From Methanolacinia petrolearia DSM 11571 (GTDB taxonomy: Archaea > Halobacteriota > Methanomicrobia > Methanomicrobiales > Methanomicrobiaceae), in the NCBI RefSeq assembly GCF_000147875.1, contig NC_014507.1, positions 1,922,001 through 1,986,000 on the forward strand: a DNA stretch of 64,000 bases. Reading direction: 5' to 3'. The notes beneath the pieces were generated by a model. The model made no database searches and was not told where the DNA came from. It was given only the letters and a program-made list of their open reading frames with translations. Both the position numbers and the translations under genes were made by a program. Below are positions 54,829 to 62,640 of the stretch, piece after piece. Position 1 is the stretch's first letter. Each line of letters opens with the position of its first letter.

Positions 54829-54960
54829 TCAAACTTTGAGATCGTCCTGAGTAAAAAGGCAATCAAGTACCTTGACTGGATGACGTATCTGCCTGTACGG
54901 ATTGAAAATAACAACGATTGGATCAACCGCAAAAAATATTTGATTCGGGGCGACAGATAA
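54829..54960 (+). pseudogene. Remnant of a RelE/ParE-type toxin
   Basis: Just after the antitoxin, one frame reads ISNFEIVLSKKAIKYLDWM, the usual start of a RelE toxin, but a stop codon precedes it and no start codon is present. It then jumps to VRIENNNDWINRKKYLIRG, resembling the RIENNxI...RKNIYD end of the fold. About 40 central residues are missing and the ending is shifted. This is a deleted toxin. Confidence 0.55.
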
Positions 54961-54968
54961 AAGAGTAC

Positions 54969-55163
54969 ATGCGGACCGTAGAGATATCAGATTCAATATA
55001 CAATGAAATAATGTCCCGGAGAAAAGGCAGGGAATCAATAAGCAAGACCATAGAGCGGGAACTAAAACCGATCGAAAAATGTGCGGCAGTTAAGGAATTA
55101 GAAAAATTAATGAAAGAACCACGTTATAAACTTTCAGATGTAGAAAAAGAATTAGGCATTTAA
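54969..55163 (+). CDS. Putative antitoxin, second TA pair
   Basis: A 64-residue protein MRTVEISDSIYNEIMSRRKG, then RESISKTIERELKPIEK, with a Lys/Glu-rich C-terminus (KELEKLMKEPRYKLSDVEKELGI-type helix). The N-terminal strand plus helix looks like a ribbon-helix-helix or VapB/RelB DNA-binding fold. Its last codons overlap by four bases with the convergent toxin-like gene. Convergent order is unusual for toxin-antitoxin pairs, so the pairing is an inference. Confidence 0.55.
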   Translation: MRTVEISDSIYNEIMSRRKGRESISKTIERELKPIEKCAAVKELEKLMKEPRYKLSDVEKELGI

Positions 55164-55447
55164 CAAGACTTGATCCAATTGTGGTACTCTTTTTCAGTCA
55201 TTATCTTTAGAACTATTGCATGTCTGTCTGGTTTTGTTCCTTCAATCACATAAATCGCGACATGGTTATAAGGGATGTGTAAACGCCAGTAATCCTTGCA
55301 GTTTCCTTTCAATTCGTGTTTGTTACATGAGTTTATATTTACAAATAAATATTCTTCAAGGCACATTTTAAGCTTAATAATAACGTTTTTGCTGATTGAT
55401 GGGTTTTTCTTAAGATATACCTTTACACTACGATTAATTTCAATCAT
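55160..55447 (-). CDS. RelE/YafQ-like toxin
   Basis: A 95-residue basic protein, MIEINRSVKVYLKKNPSISK, with ELKGNCKDYWRLHIPYNHVAIYVI (~45-68) corresponding to the RelE core (LKGxxxxxxRxRxGDYRVIY) and a final MTEKEYHNWIK. Such proteins cleave mRNA at the ribosome. Key basic and aromatic residues of the family are partly present (Arg55, Tyr60), so activity is uncertain. Located tail-to-tail with a putative antitoxin. AT-rich codon use unlike the core genes. Confidence 0.6.
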   Translation of the reverse strand: MIEINRSVKVYLKKNPSISKNVIIKLKMCLEEYLFVNINSCNKHELKGNCKDYWRLHIPYNHVAIYVIEGTKPDRHAIVLKIMTEKEYHNWIKSC

Positions 55448-55804
55448 ATTACCCGCTTGAATAATTATATAGAGGCTTTACAATAATTATCTATTGGATA
55501 ATTGAGAATTTCGCCCGTATAAACGGATCTCCATGATCTATACTTTTTCGTGCTTTCTCCTTACCCCGTGCCAGGAAGGGTTTATTCTCCCTGTGACCAG
55601 ATCATCTTTCGGCTTGCCTTTGTTCGTGAAACGGGTTATGTCCAGACTTTCAAAACATCTAATATGGGACAAAGGCTAAACCCCCCACTAAATTTAAACA
55701 GAATTCTTAAACTCGTAATGTGTGCAGGATGAAAGTGAGCAGAATTAACGAGATTTCGTTAATACAGAATACCTTTATGATTTCATGAATTCAAAGCATT
55801 CAAC
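55448..55804. other. Gene-free stretch with one copy of a direct repeat
   Basis: 357 bp with no convincing gene; a 60-codon open frame here has no ribosome site or recognisable pattern. It holds the left copy of the 39-bp direct repeat (55710-55748) and an inverted word AACGAGATTTCGTT at 55747-55760. Composition becomes AT-rich to the right. Confidence 0.6.
55710..55748. repeat. 39-bp direct repeat, left copy
   Basis: AACTCG, five variable bases, then TGTGCAGGATGAAAGTGAGC and AGAATTAA. The last 28 bases differ from the right copy (56342-56369) at two positions only. It frames the membrane gene at 55805-56299. Confidence 0.75.
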
Positions 55805-56299
55805 ATGGAACTTCAATTAGTCTTTAATCTTATTCTTCTATATCTAACATTGATTTTAACTCTCTTTGGTCTCGCTAGTTTAATACATGAAGGATTGGGG
55901 GCTCCGGCAATAAGTTCAGTTGTGCTGTCAATAATAGTGGTTTTTTCGATTTATTTCATAATTGAAAAAAAAAAGAATACTTCTAATAAACGGATCAATC
56001 TGACAGTAATATTAATGATATTAGGCCTTTTTGCTTTTCTTCTCGCTATATTCATTGTTTATTACAATGGCTTTATTGAACCAACAATATCACTATCTCT
56101 AACAATTTCGCTCATATCGTTCATTATTGCAACATTTGTCTTTTATTTTAATAGCCTTAATTCATATTATAATGAAAAAGAAAATAAAGAGAATCAAAAA
56201 GCAATTATGGAACAATTCATAAAACTAAATGAAAAAGTTGAGGCCTTACAGAAATTAATTGATTTAAAAGAGAATACGGGCTCAGGAGAAGATCAATAA
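55805..56299 (+). CDS. Four-helix membrane protein with coiled-coil tail
   Basis: A 164-residue protein of unknown family. Four hydrophobic segments (~5-27, 32-52, 66-88, 92-117) are followed by a charged heptad-like tail (NEKENKENQKAIMEQFIKL, EKVEALQKLIDLKE) typical of a cytoplasmic coiled coil. Strong A/T bias and Ile/Asn/Lys-rich composition differ from core genes and suggest transfer. It is enclosed by direct repeats and faces another membrane protein gene. The plan (membrane helices plus coiled coil) is found in some phage-defence effectors, but nothing specific supports that here. Confidence 0.65.
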   Translation: MELQLVFNLILLYLTLILTLFGLASLIHEGLGAPAISSVVLSIIVVFSIYFIIEKKKNTSNKRINLTVILMILGLFAFLLAIFIVYYNGFIEPTISLSLTISLISFIIATFVFYFNSLNSYYNEKENKENQKAIMEQFIKLNEKVEALQKLIDLKENTGSGEDQ

Positions 56300-56330
56300 T
56301 CCTAATAATATCAAAAAAAATAATCTTCTG

Positions 56331-56369
56331 AACTCGCTACCTGTGCAGGATGAAAGTGAACAAAATTAA
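56331..56369. repeat. 39-bp direct repeat, right copy
   Basis: Right partner of 55710-55748. Its last bases include the stop codon of the minus-strand gene that follows, so the repeat may originally be the 3' end of such a gene duplicated on the left. Confidence 0.75.
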
Positions 56370-57388
56370 TCCTCAGCTTTTATATCGCTCAGCGAGAGCC
56401 TATATTCTGATCGATATTTTTCAATTAGCCGATCAACTAATGTAATTATCTCGTCATCTAAATCAGCTAACTTTTCTAAATTATATTCAATAGCTGTCTT
56501 TGATGGATCTATATGATTTTTATCTAATTTTTCGAAGATTTCATTTATATTACGATTAAGATCAATTATAATACCTCTGGAAGGTTCAGGAATTATCTCA
56601 ATATATTGAGAATATTCAATAAATATTTGATAAAATATAGCTTCATGGATACAATCGATGATATCATCTAAATATATAAAAATATTTGAACAACCATCAC
56701 TACCATCTTTAGAGCAAATAGTGCAATATACTCCCTCCCTATCATAAGTCTCTAATTCAAACTCATCCATGGGATATGGTTGAGTATTAATCTGATCATT
56801 TAGACTTTCTTTAATTAGGGCAGTAATTTTTTTAGAGTCAATATACTCTTTAATCTTTTCTAGAGCTTCATGAACCTCATTATAACAATCTCTTCTTCTA
56901 GACAATTTTGTATCTAATTCTGGAAGGTCTATAGCAATTTCATTTAACAAAATATGAAAATAATAGGGAGCATCAGGATAAACATCATCTATGCAATAAA
57001 AATTTTGGCATTTTATATTACAAAATTTTAAGCATCCCCAATGACTATTATAAGATAACCATTTATATTTTTTATTAGAGAAAAGTTCAGATTCAATTTC
57101 TAATTCGGATTTTATACGATTCAAGATTAATCTAATTCTATCGAGAATTTGGCCTTTTTTCTGTTGTTCAAGAGACAAATCTAAAGTTTTTTTATTATAT
57201 ATTAGAGTAATAAATGTGACAACTGCTAGGGCAATAGTGCCCACTGCAACTAATAAATCACAAAAATCCGAAAAATTCAAAGATATCCATGTTTGTAGCC
57301 CTGTTAAGAATGACATAATATAAAAGACTGGTTGTATATATAAAAACAAAATGGAATAAAGAAGTAAATTTATTATTACCATACTCAA
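56366..57388 (-). CDS. AT-rich membrane protein with large cytosolic domain, unknown function
   Basis: A 340-residue protein; ATG at 57316 (MSFLTGLQTW) is a possible shorter start. One or two N-terminal hydrophobic helices (IINLLLYSILFLYIQPVFYIM; LLVAVGTIALAVVTFITLIY) precede a ~270-residue soluble helical domain. It has two Cys pairs (WGCLKFCNIKCQNFYC ~120-133 and YCTICSKDGSDGC ~224-236), which could bind zinc, and long helices with acidic ends. I do not recognise the family. Composition is very AT-rich, as in the neighbouring island genes. Confidence 0.65.
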   Translation of the reverse strand: MSMVIINLLLYSILFLYIQPVFYIMSFLTGLQTWISLNFSDFCDLLVAVGTIALAVVTFITLIYNKKTLDLSLEQQKKGQILDRIRLILNRIKSELEIESELFSNKKYKWLSYNSHWGCLKFCNIKCQNFYCIDDVYPDAPYYFHILLNEIAIDLPELDTKLSRRRDCYNEVHEALEKIKEYIDSKKITALIKESLNDQINTQPYPMDEFELETYDREGVYCTICSKDGSDGCSNIFIYLDDIIDCIHEAIFYQIFIEYSQYIEIIPEPSRGIIIDLNRNINEIFEKLDKNHIDPSKTAIEYNLEKLADLDDEIITLVDRLIEKYRSEYRLSLSDIKAED

Positions 57389-57543
57389 TACTTCAATTTT
57401 AAAAAGATAATATTAACTTATTTTTTGTACCATATGATTTAATAATATACCTAATTCAGGTGAACCTCTTTTCAAACCCCATGTTACACTTTTAGAACAC
57501 CCCATTAATGGTCTAAAAATACCAACTAAACAGAAGTCAAAGT

Positions 57544-57571
57544 GTACGCATGTGTACGTACACATACGTAC
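57544..57571. promoter_or_regulatory. 28-bp palindrome before the RHH gene (likely operator)
   Basis: The left half GTACGCATGTGTAC and right half GTACACATACGTAC are complementary except at one pair, with a perfect 12-bp centre GTGTACGTACAC. It directly abuts the ribosome site AGGAG (57572-57576). Ribbon-helix-helix proteins bind such symmetric sites, so autoregulation is likely. Confidence 0.75.
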
Positions 57572-57585
57572 AGGAGAAAAGAGAA

Positions 57586-57849
57586 ATGAATAAAGGAGAA
57601 AAACCGAAAAAACGTGAGATCCATAGAGTTAGAAAAAGACTGTCTCTCACAATAGATCCAGATAATCACGACTATATTAAAAATAACGGCTTAAACGCTT
57701 CCCGATTGATGGATACGACCTTAAATGAGCTTAGAAATAAAACAAATGGAGAATTGGTCTTTATACTCGAAAACAAGAATAATACATGGGCCCGCTGCGA
57801 TTCGAACGCAGGATCTTCGCCGTGTAAAGGCGACGTCATAACCAGCTAG
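57586..57849 (+). CDS. Ribbon-helix-helix regulator whose 3' end runs into tRNA-Val
   Basis: An 87-residue basic protein from the ATG at 57586 (AGGAG upstream; an earlier ATG lies inside the palindrome). KKREIHRVRKRLSLTID (strand) and PDNHDYIKNNGLNASRLMDT (two helices) give a CopG/MetJ-like ribbon-helix-helix fold at ~8-50. The last ~22 codons (after NTWARCDSNAG) are encoded by the antisense strand of the tRNA gene, so the original C-terminus was replaced or is fortuitous. This is the mark of an element inserted at the tRNA 3' end. It probably represses itself through the 28-bp palindrome. Confidence 0.72.
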   Translation: MNKGEKPKKREIHRVRKRLSLTIDPDNHDYIKNNGLNASRLMDTTLNELRNKTNGELVFILENKNNTWARCDSNAGSSPCKGDVITS

Positions 57850-57860
57850 ACCACGAGCCC
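57787..57860 (-). tRNA. tRNA-Val (anticodon UAC)
   Basis: Reads on the minus strand as a full cloverleaf. The acceptor 5' GGGCTCG (57860-57854) pairs with CGGGCCC (one G-T pair) plus discriminator A. The anticodon stem TCGCC/GGCGA closes the loop TTTACAC with anticodon TAC, and the T arm is CTGCG-TTCGAAT-CGCAG. CCA is not encoded. There is no intron. Confidence 0.95.
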
Positions 57861-57948
57861 CTTGCAGGTTCTGCCCAATAAATTAGGTTTTACGATATAT
57901 TAAGATGTTGGATTTTCATTTTGAAAATGATATTTTTCTTCTTTTAAG

Positions 57949-58884
57949 TCATTCGTTTTTCAGCATGTCTGCGGCTTTTTTTATCTTCTCCAGGGTCTCT
58001 TCTGAAACGGCGGGATATGAATCGTGAAGGGAGATTAGTTTCGAGGCGATGATATCGGACACGATCGTCCTTGCAACCCATTTGTAATCGGCAGGAATAA
58101 TATACCACGGAGCGCTCTTTGTGCTCGTATTATTCAGCATATCCTCGTATGCTCTGATGTAATTATCCCAGAACTTTCTCTCCGCAATATCCGAGGGCGA
58201 TATCTTCCAGTATTTGCTCTCGTTTTCGAAACGGGCGAGAAGCCGTTCCTTCTGCTTTTCTTTGGAGATATGAAGGAAAAATTTCAGGACGACCGTTCCG
58301 CTGTTAGAAAGATGCCTTTCATATGAATTAATATCCTCATATCTCATCTTCCAGAATTCATCGTGAAACTCTTTTTGTGGAAGATGGCGTCCTTCAAGTA
58401 TTTCCGGGTGGACTTTTGTGATCAGGACCTCTTCGTAATAAGAACGGTTGAAGATGCCGATCTCCCCTCTTTTCGGAAGCTTGAGGTTGCATCTCCAGAA
58501 ATAATCATGATCCAGCTCCTCTTTCGACGGAACATCGAAACTGCTCACCCTGCATCCCTGGGGATTTACGCCGGACATTACATGCTTGATGAGGCTGTCT
58601 TTGCCGGCCGTATCCATCCCCTGAATAATTACAAGAAGGGAGTAGGTGTTATTCGCCCACAAAAGGGACTGCCCGCGTGCCAGATCTTCACGGTTTTTTT
58701 CAAGAATATCCTTCGCTTTATTTTTTACCTCTTCCTTCTGGAAGTAAGCTATCTCATCACTCACTTTCCATCCGGTATCATAATCCCTGAGTTTAACTTT
58801 CTGACCTTCATCGATCCTGAATTTTGCAATAAGTTCTTCTGCCAGCACAGAGTTTTCCCCGTTGAATATCAAATACGCAGGCAC
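57949..58884 (-). CDS. ppk2: Polyphosphate kinase 2 family protein
   Basis: Transfers phosphate between polyphosphate and nucleotides. The 311 residues carry the PPK2 core: Walker A IIQGMDTAGKDSLIKHV (~89-105), NPQGCRVSSFDVPSKEE (~108-124), DYFWRCNLKLPKRGEIGIFNRSYYEEVL-type region with Walker B FNRSYYE (~146-152), and the lid KEKQKERLLARFENESKYWK (~208-227). A single domain makes it the one-domain PPK2 type. Whether it prefers ADP/GDP or AMP cannot be told here. It is near the phosphate permease genes 1.9 kb away, consistent with phosphate storage. Confidence 0.92.
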   Translation of the reverse strand: MPAYLIFNGENSVLAEELIAKFRIDEGQKVKLRDYDTGWKVSDEIAYFQKEEVKNKAKDILEKNREDLARGQSLLWANNTYSLLVIIQGMDTAGKDSLIKHVMSGVNPQGCRVSSFDVPSKEELDHDYFWRCNLKLPKRGEIGIFNRSYYEEVLITKVHPEILEGRHLPQKEFHDEFWKMRYEDINSYERHLSNSGTVVLKFFLHISKEKQKERLLARFENESKYWKISPSDIAERKFWDNYIRAYEDMLNNTSTKSAPWYIIPADYKWVARTIVSDIIASKLISLHDSYPAVSEETLEKIKKAADMLKNE

Positions 58885-58986
58885 AATATTTCATTTTTTT
58901 TAAACAGGACATGACAGTTGAAACAATTTTATAATTCAATAAATACAATTTTTATTATCCTATTATAAAAACGCGGTGATTATTTC

Positions 58987-60711
58987 TTGAAAAAAATACT
59001 AATTCTCTGTAAAAATCCGGAATTACAGAATATTATTGAAAAAATTATTAAGAGAACCGGAGAGATCATCGAACCCCATTACTGTACATCCATAGAAAAA
59101 GCAAGACAAAGGATATTTCAGGAGGACTACTGGCTTATCATCTCAGGATTTACAATTTCTGAAATAGGCGGACCAGGATTTATTAAAGAATTACAGGATT
59201 CCGGGAAGAACGTTCCGTTTATCTTCCTGACAGGACTCGAAAAAAGAGAAACGGATGTGGACGGGACTCAGGCTGATCCGGAATATATCTTTATCAACGA
59301 CAAAAATCCCACAGAAACAGTGGAAATACTGGAAAAAATAATCCCGGAGATCCTGATGCATAAAGACAAAAATCCTGAAAAACATCTCAACGAAGCAAGA
59401 TATAAATCACTGGTTGAATCGATGGACGATTCAATCTATATGGTCGACAGGGAATGCCGCTATCTTTTCATGAATAAAAAGCATCTCGAAAGGATCGGAA
59501 GATCGGCCGAATTGTTCAAAGCAAGGAGTTACAACGATTTTCATACAGATGAAGAGACAGGAAATTTTTCCGGAAATATTCGTCGCCTGTTCTCTACAGG
59601 AGAAAATATCGAAGAAAAATATGAAAAGAACGGGAAAAAGTACCTGAGAACATTCACACCCGTGAGGGACATCAATGACGAAAGGATCATCGCCGCCAGC
59701 ATTACCTCCGGCGAGACTGACGATGCAGATACTTTCGAAAAGGATATTTCGTCATATATCGTCGACGGCAATTGCAGGTACCTGTCAATCAACAGGCATC
59801 ACATGGAGATCCTCGGGATAAACTGTGAAGATCTCTTCATCGGAAGAAATTACGAGGAATTTCATCCGGAAGGCAAAACCGAAAAATTCTCCTCGATGGT
59901 AGGGGAGGTTTTCAATACGGGAGAGACCCTTAGAGACGAATATGAATCAGGCAAATCGCATTTTACAAGACGATTCTGCCCTGTTAAGGATATACTGACC
60001 AGTGAAGTCGTAGCGGTGACCATAGTTTCTACAAATATAACAGAACAGAAACTGACTGAAAAGAGCCTGATAGAGGCAAATAAAAAATTAAACCTTTTAA
60101 ACAGCATCACCCGGCACGATATCCTCAACCAGATGACCGTTCTTTTGGGATACCTCGATCTATCAGCAGCCGGATGCCAGGATGAAACCCAAAAAGTTTA
60201 CCTTGAAAAACAAAAAAAGGCTGCTGACACCATTTATCACCAGATTTTATTTACAAGGGATTACCAGGACATCGGTGTCAGTACTCCGGCATGGCAGGAC
60301 GTCTCCGCACTAATAGATCGCACGTCAGGAATGCTGAGGCATGATAATATTGAAATCAAAAATCGCTGCGGAGATCTGAAAATCTTTGCTGATCCTCTCC
60401 TCGAAAAAGTATTCTACAATCTTACAGATAATGCAATCCGGCACGGGGGCAGCATCTCAAAGATCACTTTTTGCTCCGAGAAAATACCCCACGGGATCAA
60501 ACTGAACTGTGAGGACGACGGCAGGGGAATTCCTGATGAACACAAAGAGAGGATATTCAGGCAGGGGTTCGGTAAAAACACCGGCCTCGGACTTTTTTTA
60601 ATCAGGGAAATCCTTTCAATAACAGGACTCGAAATACATGAGACAGGCTGTTACGGAAAAGGGGCGAAGTTCGAAATAACGATCCCGGACATGATGTATT
60701 CTGAGTGCTGA
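58987..60711 (+). CDS. PAS-domain sensor histidine kinase with degenerate receiver
   Basis: A 574-residue soluble kinase with TTG start at 58987 (GGTGAT upstream). Residues ~1-125 have a response-regulator fold, but the acidic pocket and phosphoacceptor Asp are lost (ILILCKNPE in place of VDDE; WLIISGFT in place of LSDFxMP). Two PAS domains follow (~135-240 and ~250-350; repeated DxxCRYLxxN). The dimerisation helix carries the phospho-His in NSITRHDILNQMT (His376), and the HATPase domain shows NLTDNAIRHGG (N box, ~480), DDGRGIP (~513) and KNTGLGLFL. No membrane helix, so it senses a cytoplasmic cue; no response regulator is adjacent. Confidence 0.9.
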   Translation: MKKILILCKNPELQNIIEKIIKRTGEIIEPHYCTSIEKARQRIFQEDYWLIISGFTISEIGGPGFIKELQDSGKNVPFIFLTGLEKRETDVDGTQADPEYIFINDKNPTETVEILEKIIPEILMHKDKNPEKHLNEARYKSLVESMDDSIYMVDRECRYLFMNKKHLERIGRSAELFKARSYNDFHTDEETGNFSGNIRRLFSTGENIEEKYEKNGKKYLRTFTPVRDINDERIIAASITSGETDDADTFEKDISSYIVDGNCRYLSINRHHMEILGINCEDLFIGRNYEEFHPEGKTEKFSSMVGEVFNTGETLRDEYESGKSHFTRRFCPVKDILTSEVVAVTIVSTNITEQKLTEKSLIEANKKLNLLNSITRHDILNQMTVLLGYLDLSAAGCQDETQKVYLEKQKKAADTIYHQILFTRDYQDIGVSTPAWQDVSALIDRTSGMLRHDNIEIKNRCGDLKIFADPLLEKVFYNLTDNAIRHGGSISKITFCSEKIPHGIKLNCEDDGRGIPDEHKERIFRQGFGKNTGLGLFLIREILSITGLEIHETGCYGKGAKFEITIPDMMYSEC

Positions 60712-60811
60712 ACAAGGTACCGGAATCCGGATCTTTAAACCTTATCATATACGGGCGAACTAATTTTAATCAGCAGACAAAATAAGACAACAGGGAAGAC
60801 CAAATCCGGAT

Positions 60812-61861
60812 TTGGTACAGGAGGCAAAAAGTACGCTGATAATAATCATAATTGCAGTCCTGATGGCATTCTTCTTCACCTTTACCAACGGCTTTCAGGA
60901 TGCAAGCGCCATTGCAGCGACATTCATCGCATCCAAATCAGCGAGCCCGAGGAAAGGGATCATCTTTGTGGCCTTTTTCGCCTTCCTGGGAGCAATGCTC
61001 GGGGGAACGGCGGTCGCGTTTACGATCTCGGAACTTTTCACCACAGATTCGGGGATCACCACGGTATATGTTATGGCAGTAGGTCTGCTAAGTGCAACCG
61101 CCTGGAATCTTATAACATGGAAGTTCGGTCTCCCTTCATCCTCGACACACGGGTTAATCGGAGGGTTGACCGGATCGGCAGTAGCGGCAGCAGGAATAGG
61201 AAGTGTGTACTGGGGGTTTTCTGAACTGATCCTTCCGCCGCATGAACTGACGGGATTCACGAAAATAATATTTTTCCTGGTAATTTCAGTCATAATCGGC
61301 TTTGTCGGCAGCTATCTGCTTCAAAAAACAGCTTCATTCATGCTGAGGAATTCAAAACGCACTGTAAACAAAAGTATCATCCGGCTGAACTGGATCGCTG
61401 TTGCATTGATGTCGTTCAGCAACGGTTCAAACGACTCCCAGAAAGAACTCGGTATAATTGCACTCGTACTGTTCAGTGCAGGCGAGATGGCGGTTCTTGA
61501 CGTTCCCCTGTGGGCAAGGATCATATGTGCGGTCCTTTTGGGGCTCGGTACGCTTAGCGGAGGGTGGAGAATAATGAAAACGCTCGGTGACAGGATATTC
61601 AAACTACATCCCCTACATTCCTTCGATTCCCAGCTGTCTTCCGGAATCTCTGTAGCTCTTTCAACCAGCCTGGGTGCACCGGTCTCATCAACCCATATCA
61701 TTTCGACCTCGATTATCGGTGTCGGAGCCGCAGAAAACCCAAAGAAGGTCAAATGGTCGACAGGACGGGATATCGTGACAGCAATGATAATGACCATACC
61801 CGTTACAATGGTTATATCAGGTACAATCTACTACTTCATCTCATACCTGACAGGGATCTGA
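60812..61861 (+). CDS. pit: PiT-family inorganic phosphate permease
   Basis: A 349-residue permease with about ten helices. The PiT signature occurs twice in inverted repeat form: FTNGFQDASAIAATFIASK (~24-42) and FSNGSNDSQKELGIIALVL (~200-218). GLPSSSTHGLIGG (~108) and GAPVSSTHIISTSIIGVG (~291) are the paired ion/phosphate sites. The start is uncertain: TTG 60812 lies before an AGGAGG at 60819-60824, and a CTG at 60836 after it is the alternative. DUF47 partner follows after 4 bases. Imports phosphate with H+ or Na+. Confidence 0.92.
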   Translation: MVQEAKSTLIIIIIAVLMAFFFTFTNGFQDASAIAATFIASKSASPRKGIIFVAFFAFLGAMLGGTAVAFTISELFTTDSGITTVYVMAVGLLSATAWNLITWKFGLPSSSTHGLIGGLTGSAVAAAGIGSVYWGFSELILPPHELTGFTKIIFFLVISVIIGFVGSYLLQKTASFMLRNSKRTVNKSIIRLNWIAVALMSFSNGSNDSQKELGIIALVLFSAGEMAVLDVPLWARIICAVLLGLGTLSGGWRIMKTLGDRIFKLHPLHSFDSQLSSGISVALSTSLGAPVSSTHIISTSIIGVGAAENPKKVKWSTGRDIVTAMIMTIPVTMVISGTIYYFISYLTGI

Positions 61862-61865
61862 TAAT

Positions 61866-62510
61866 ATGACAGGAAAATCGAAGGTGACCGCAAAGATAAA
61901 AATCCTCGACAATATCTTCCCGCCAGAATACGATTTCAAAGGAATGCTTGAGGAGCAGGCGGAGAGCACACAAAAAGGAGTAGGAACGTTCGTGTTCTGG
62001 CTCAGGGATGTCCCGCTGAAAGATCCCCGGAATATCGACAAAATTGCAGCAGAAGTCGACGATTTAAGGCACAACCTGGAGCAGAAGATGGTGGAGGCAT
62101 TCTCGACTCCGTTTGACAGGCAGGACATGTATACCCTCTCGAGGCATATGGACTATATCCTGAACCATACGAAAGAGACGGCAAGGGAGATGTATTCCTT
62201 CGGTGTTTCGCCTGATGAGGCAATAATTAATATGGCCGAACAGATATTCAGGGGGACGGGACTAATGGTCGATGCAGTCAGGGCAATGAACAACGAGGAA
62301 TCGAAGGTTGAAGAATATATCAGGATGGCAAGAAAGTCGATGCATGAAATCGATGATACCTATATCGAAAGTATGGCCGAACTCCTCCATACCGAAGATC
62401 CCATGAATGCATTGAGAAAGGGGGAGATATACCATCATTTAAGGGAGATTGAAAGAGCTCTCAGGAGGGCGGTCGATCTTCTCCATAAGGCATTTTTGGG
62501 GATGAACTGA
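61866..62510 (+). CDS. DUF47/PhoU-like phosphate transport regulator
   Basis: A 214-residue all-helical soluble protein of the DUF47 (Pit accessory) family, structurally like PhoU. Acidic metal-binding repeats characteristic of the fold are visible as EVDDLRHNLEQKM (~61) and EIDDTYIESM (~161). It is thought to restrain the adjacent PiT permease according to phosphate state. The tail LREIERALRRAVDLLHKA (~193-210) matches the family end. Four bases after the permease gene; same operon. Confidence 0.92.
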   Translation: MTGKSKVTAKIKILDNIFPPEYDFKGMLEEQAESTQKGVGTFVFWLRDVPLKDPRNIDKIAAEVDDLRHNLEQKMVEAFSTPFDRQDMYTLSRHMDYILNHTKETAREMYSFGVSPDEAIINMAEQIFRGTGLMVDAVRAMNNEESKVEEYIRMARKSMHEIDDTYIESMAELLHTEDPMNALRKGEIYHHLREIERALRRAVDLLHKAFLGMN

Positions 62511-62640
62511 TCATTCCCCGCAATTCTGATATATTTTATAGATCGACGCGATTATCAAAATTAACAATAATTCCGGTTAAAAACAATATTCCACTGATAC
62601 GAAATAATAAATATAAACGATTTTAAATTACCCCTTACCA

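Noticed and set aside
55550-55732. 60-codon open frame upstream of the membrane gene
   Set aside because: No ribosome site, no recognisable pattern, and it reads through the direct repeat.
54500-57786. Second tRNA-Val 3' fragment as the other attachment site
   Set aside because: I looked for TGGGCCCGCTGCGATTC-like sequence to the left of the tRNA and did not find it in this window.
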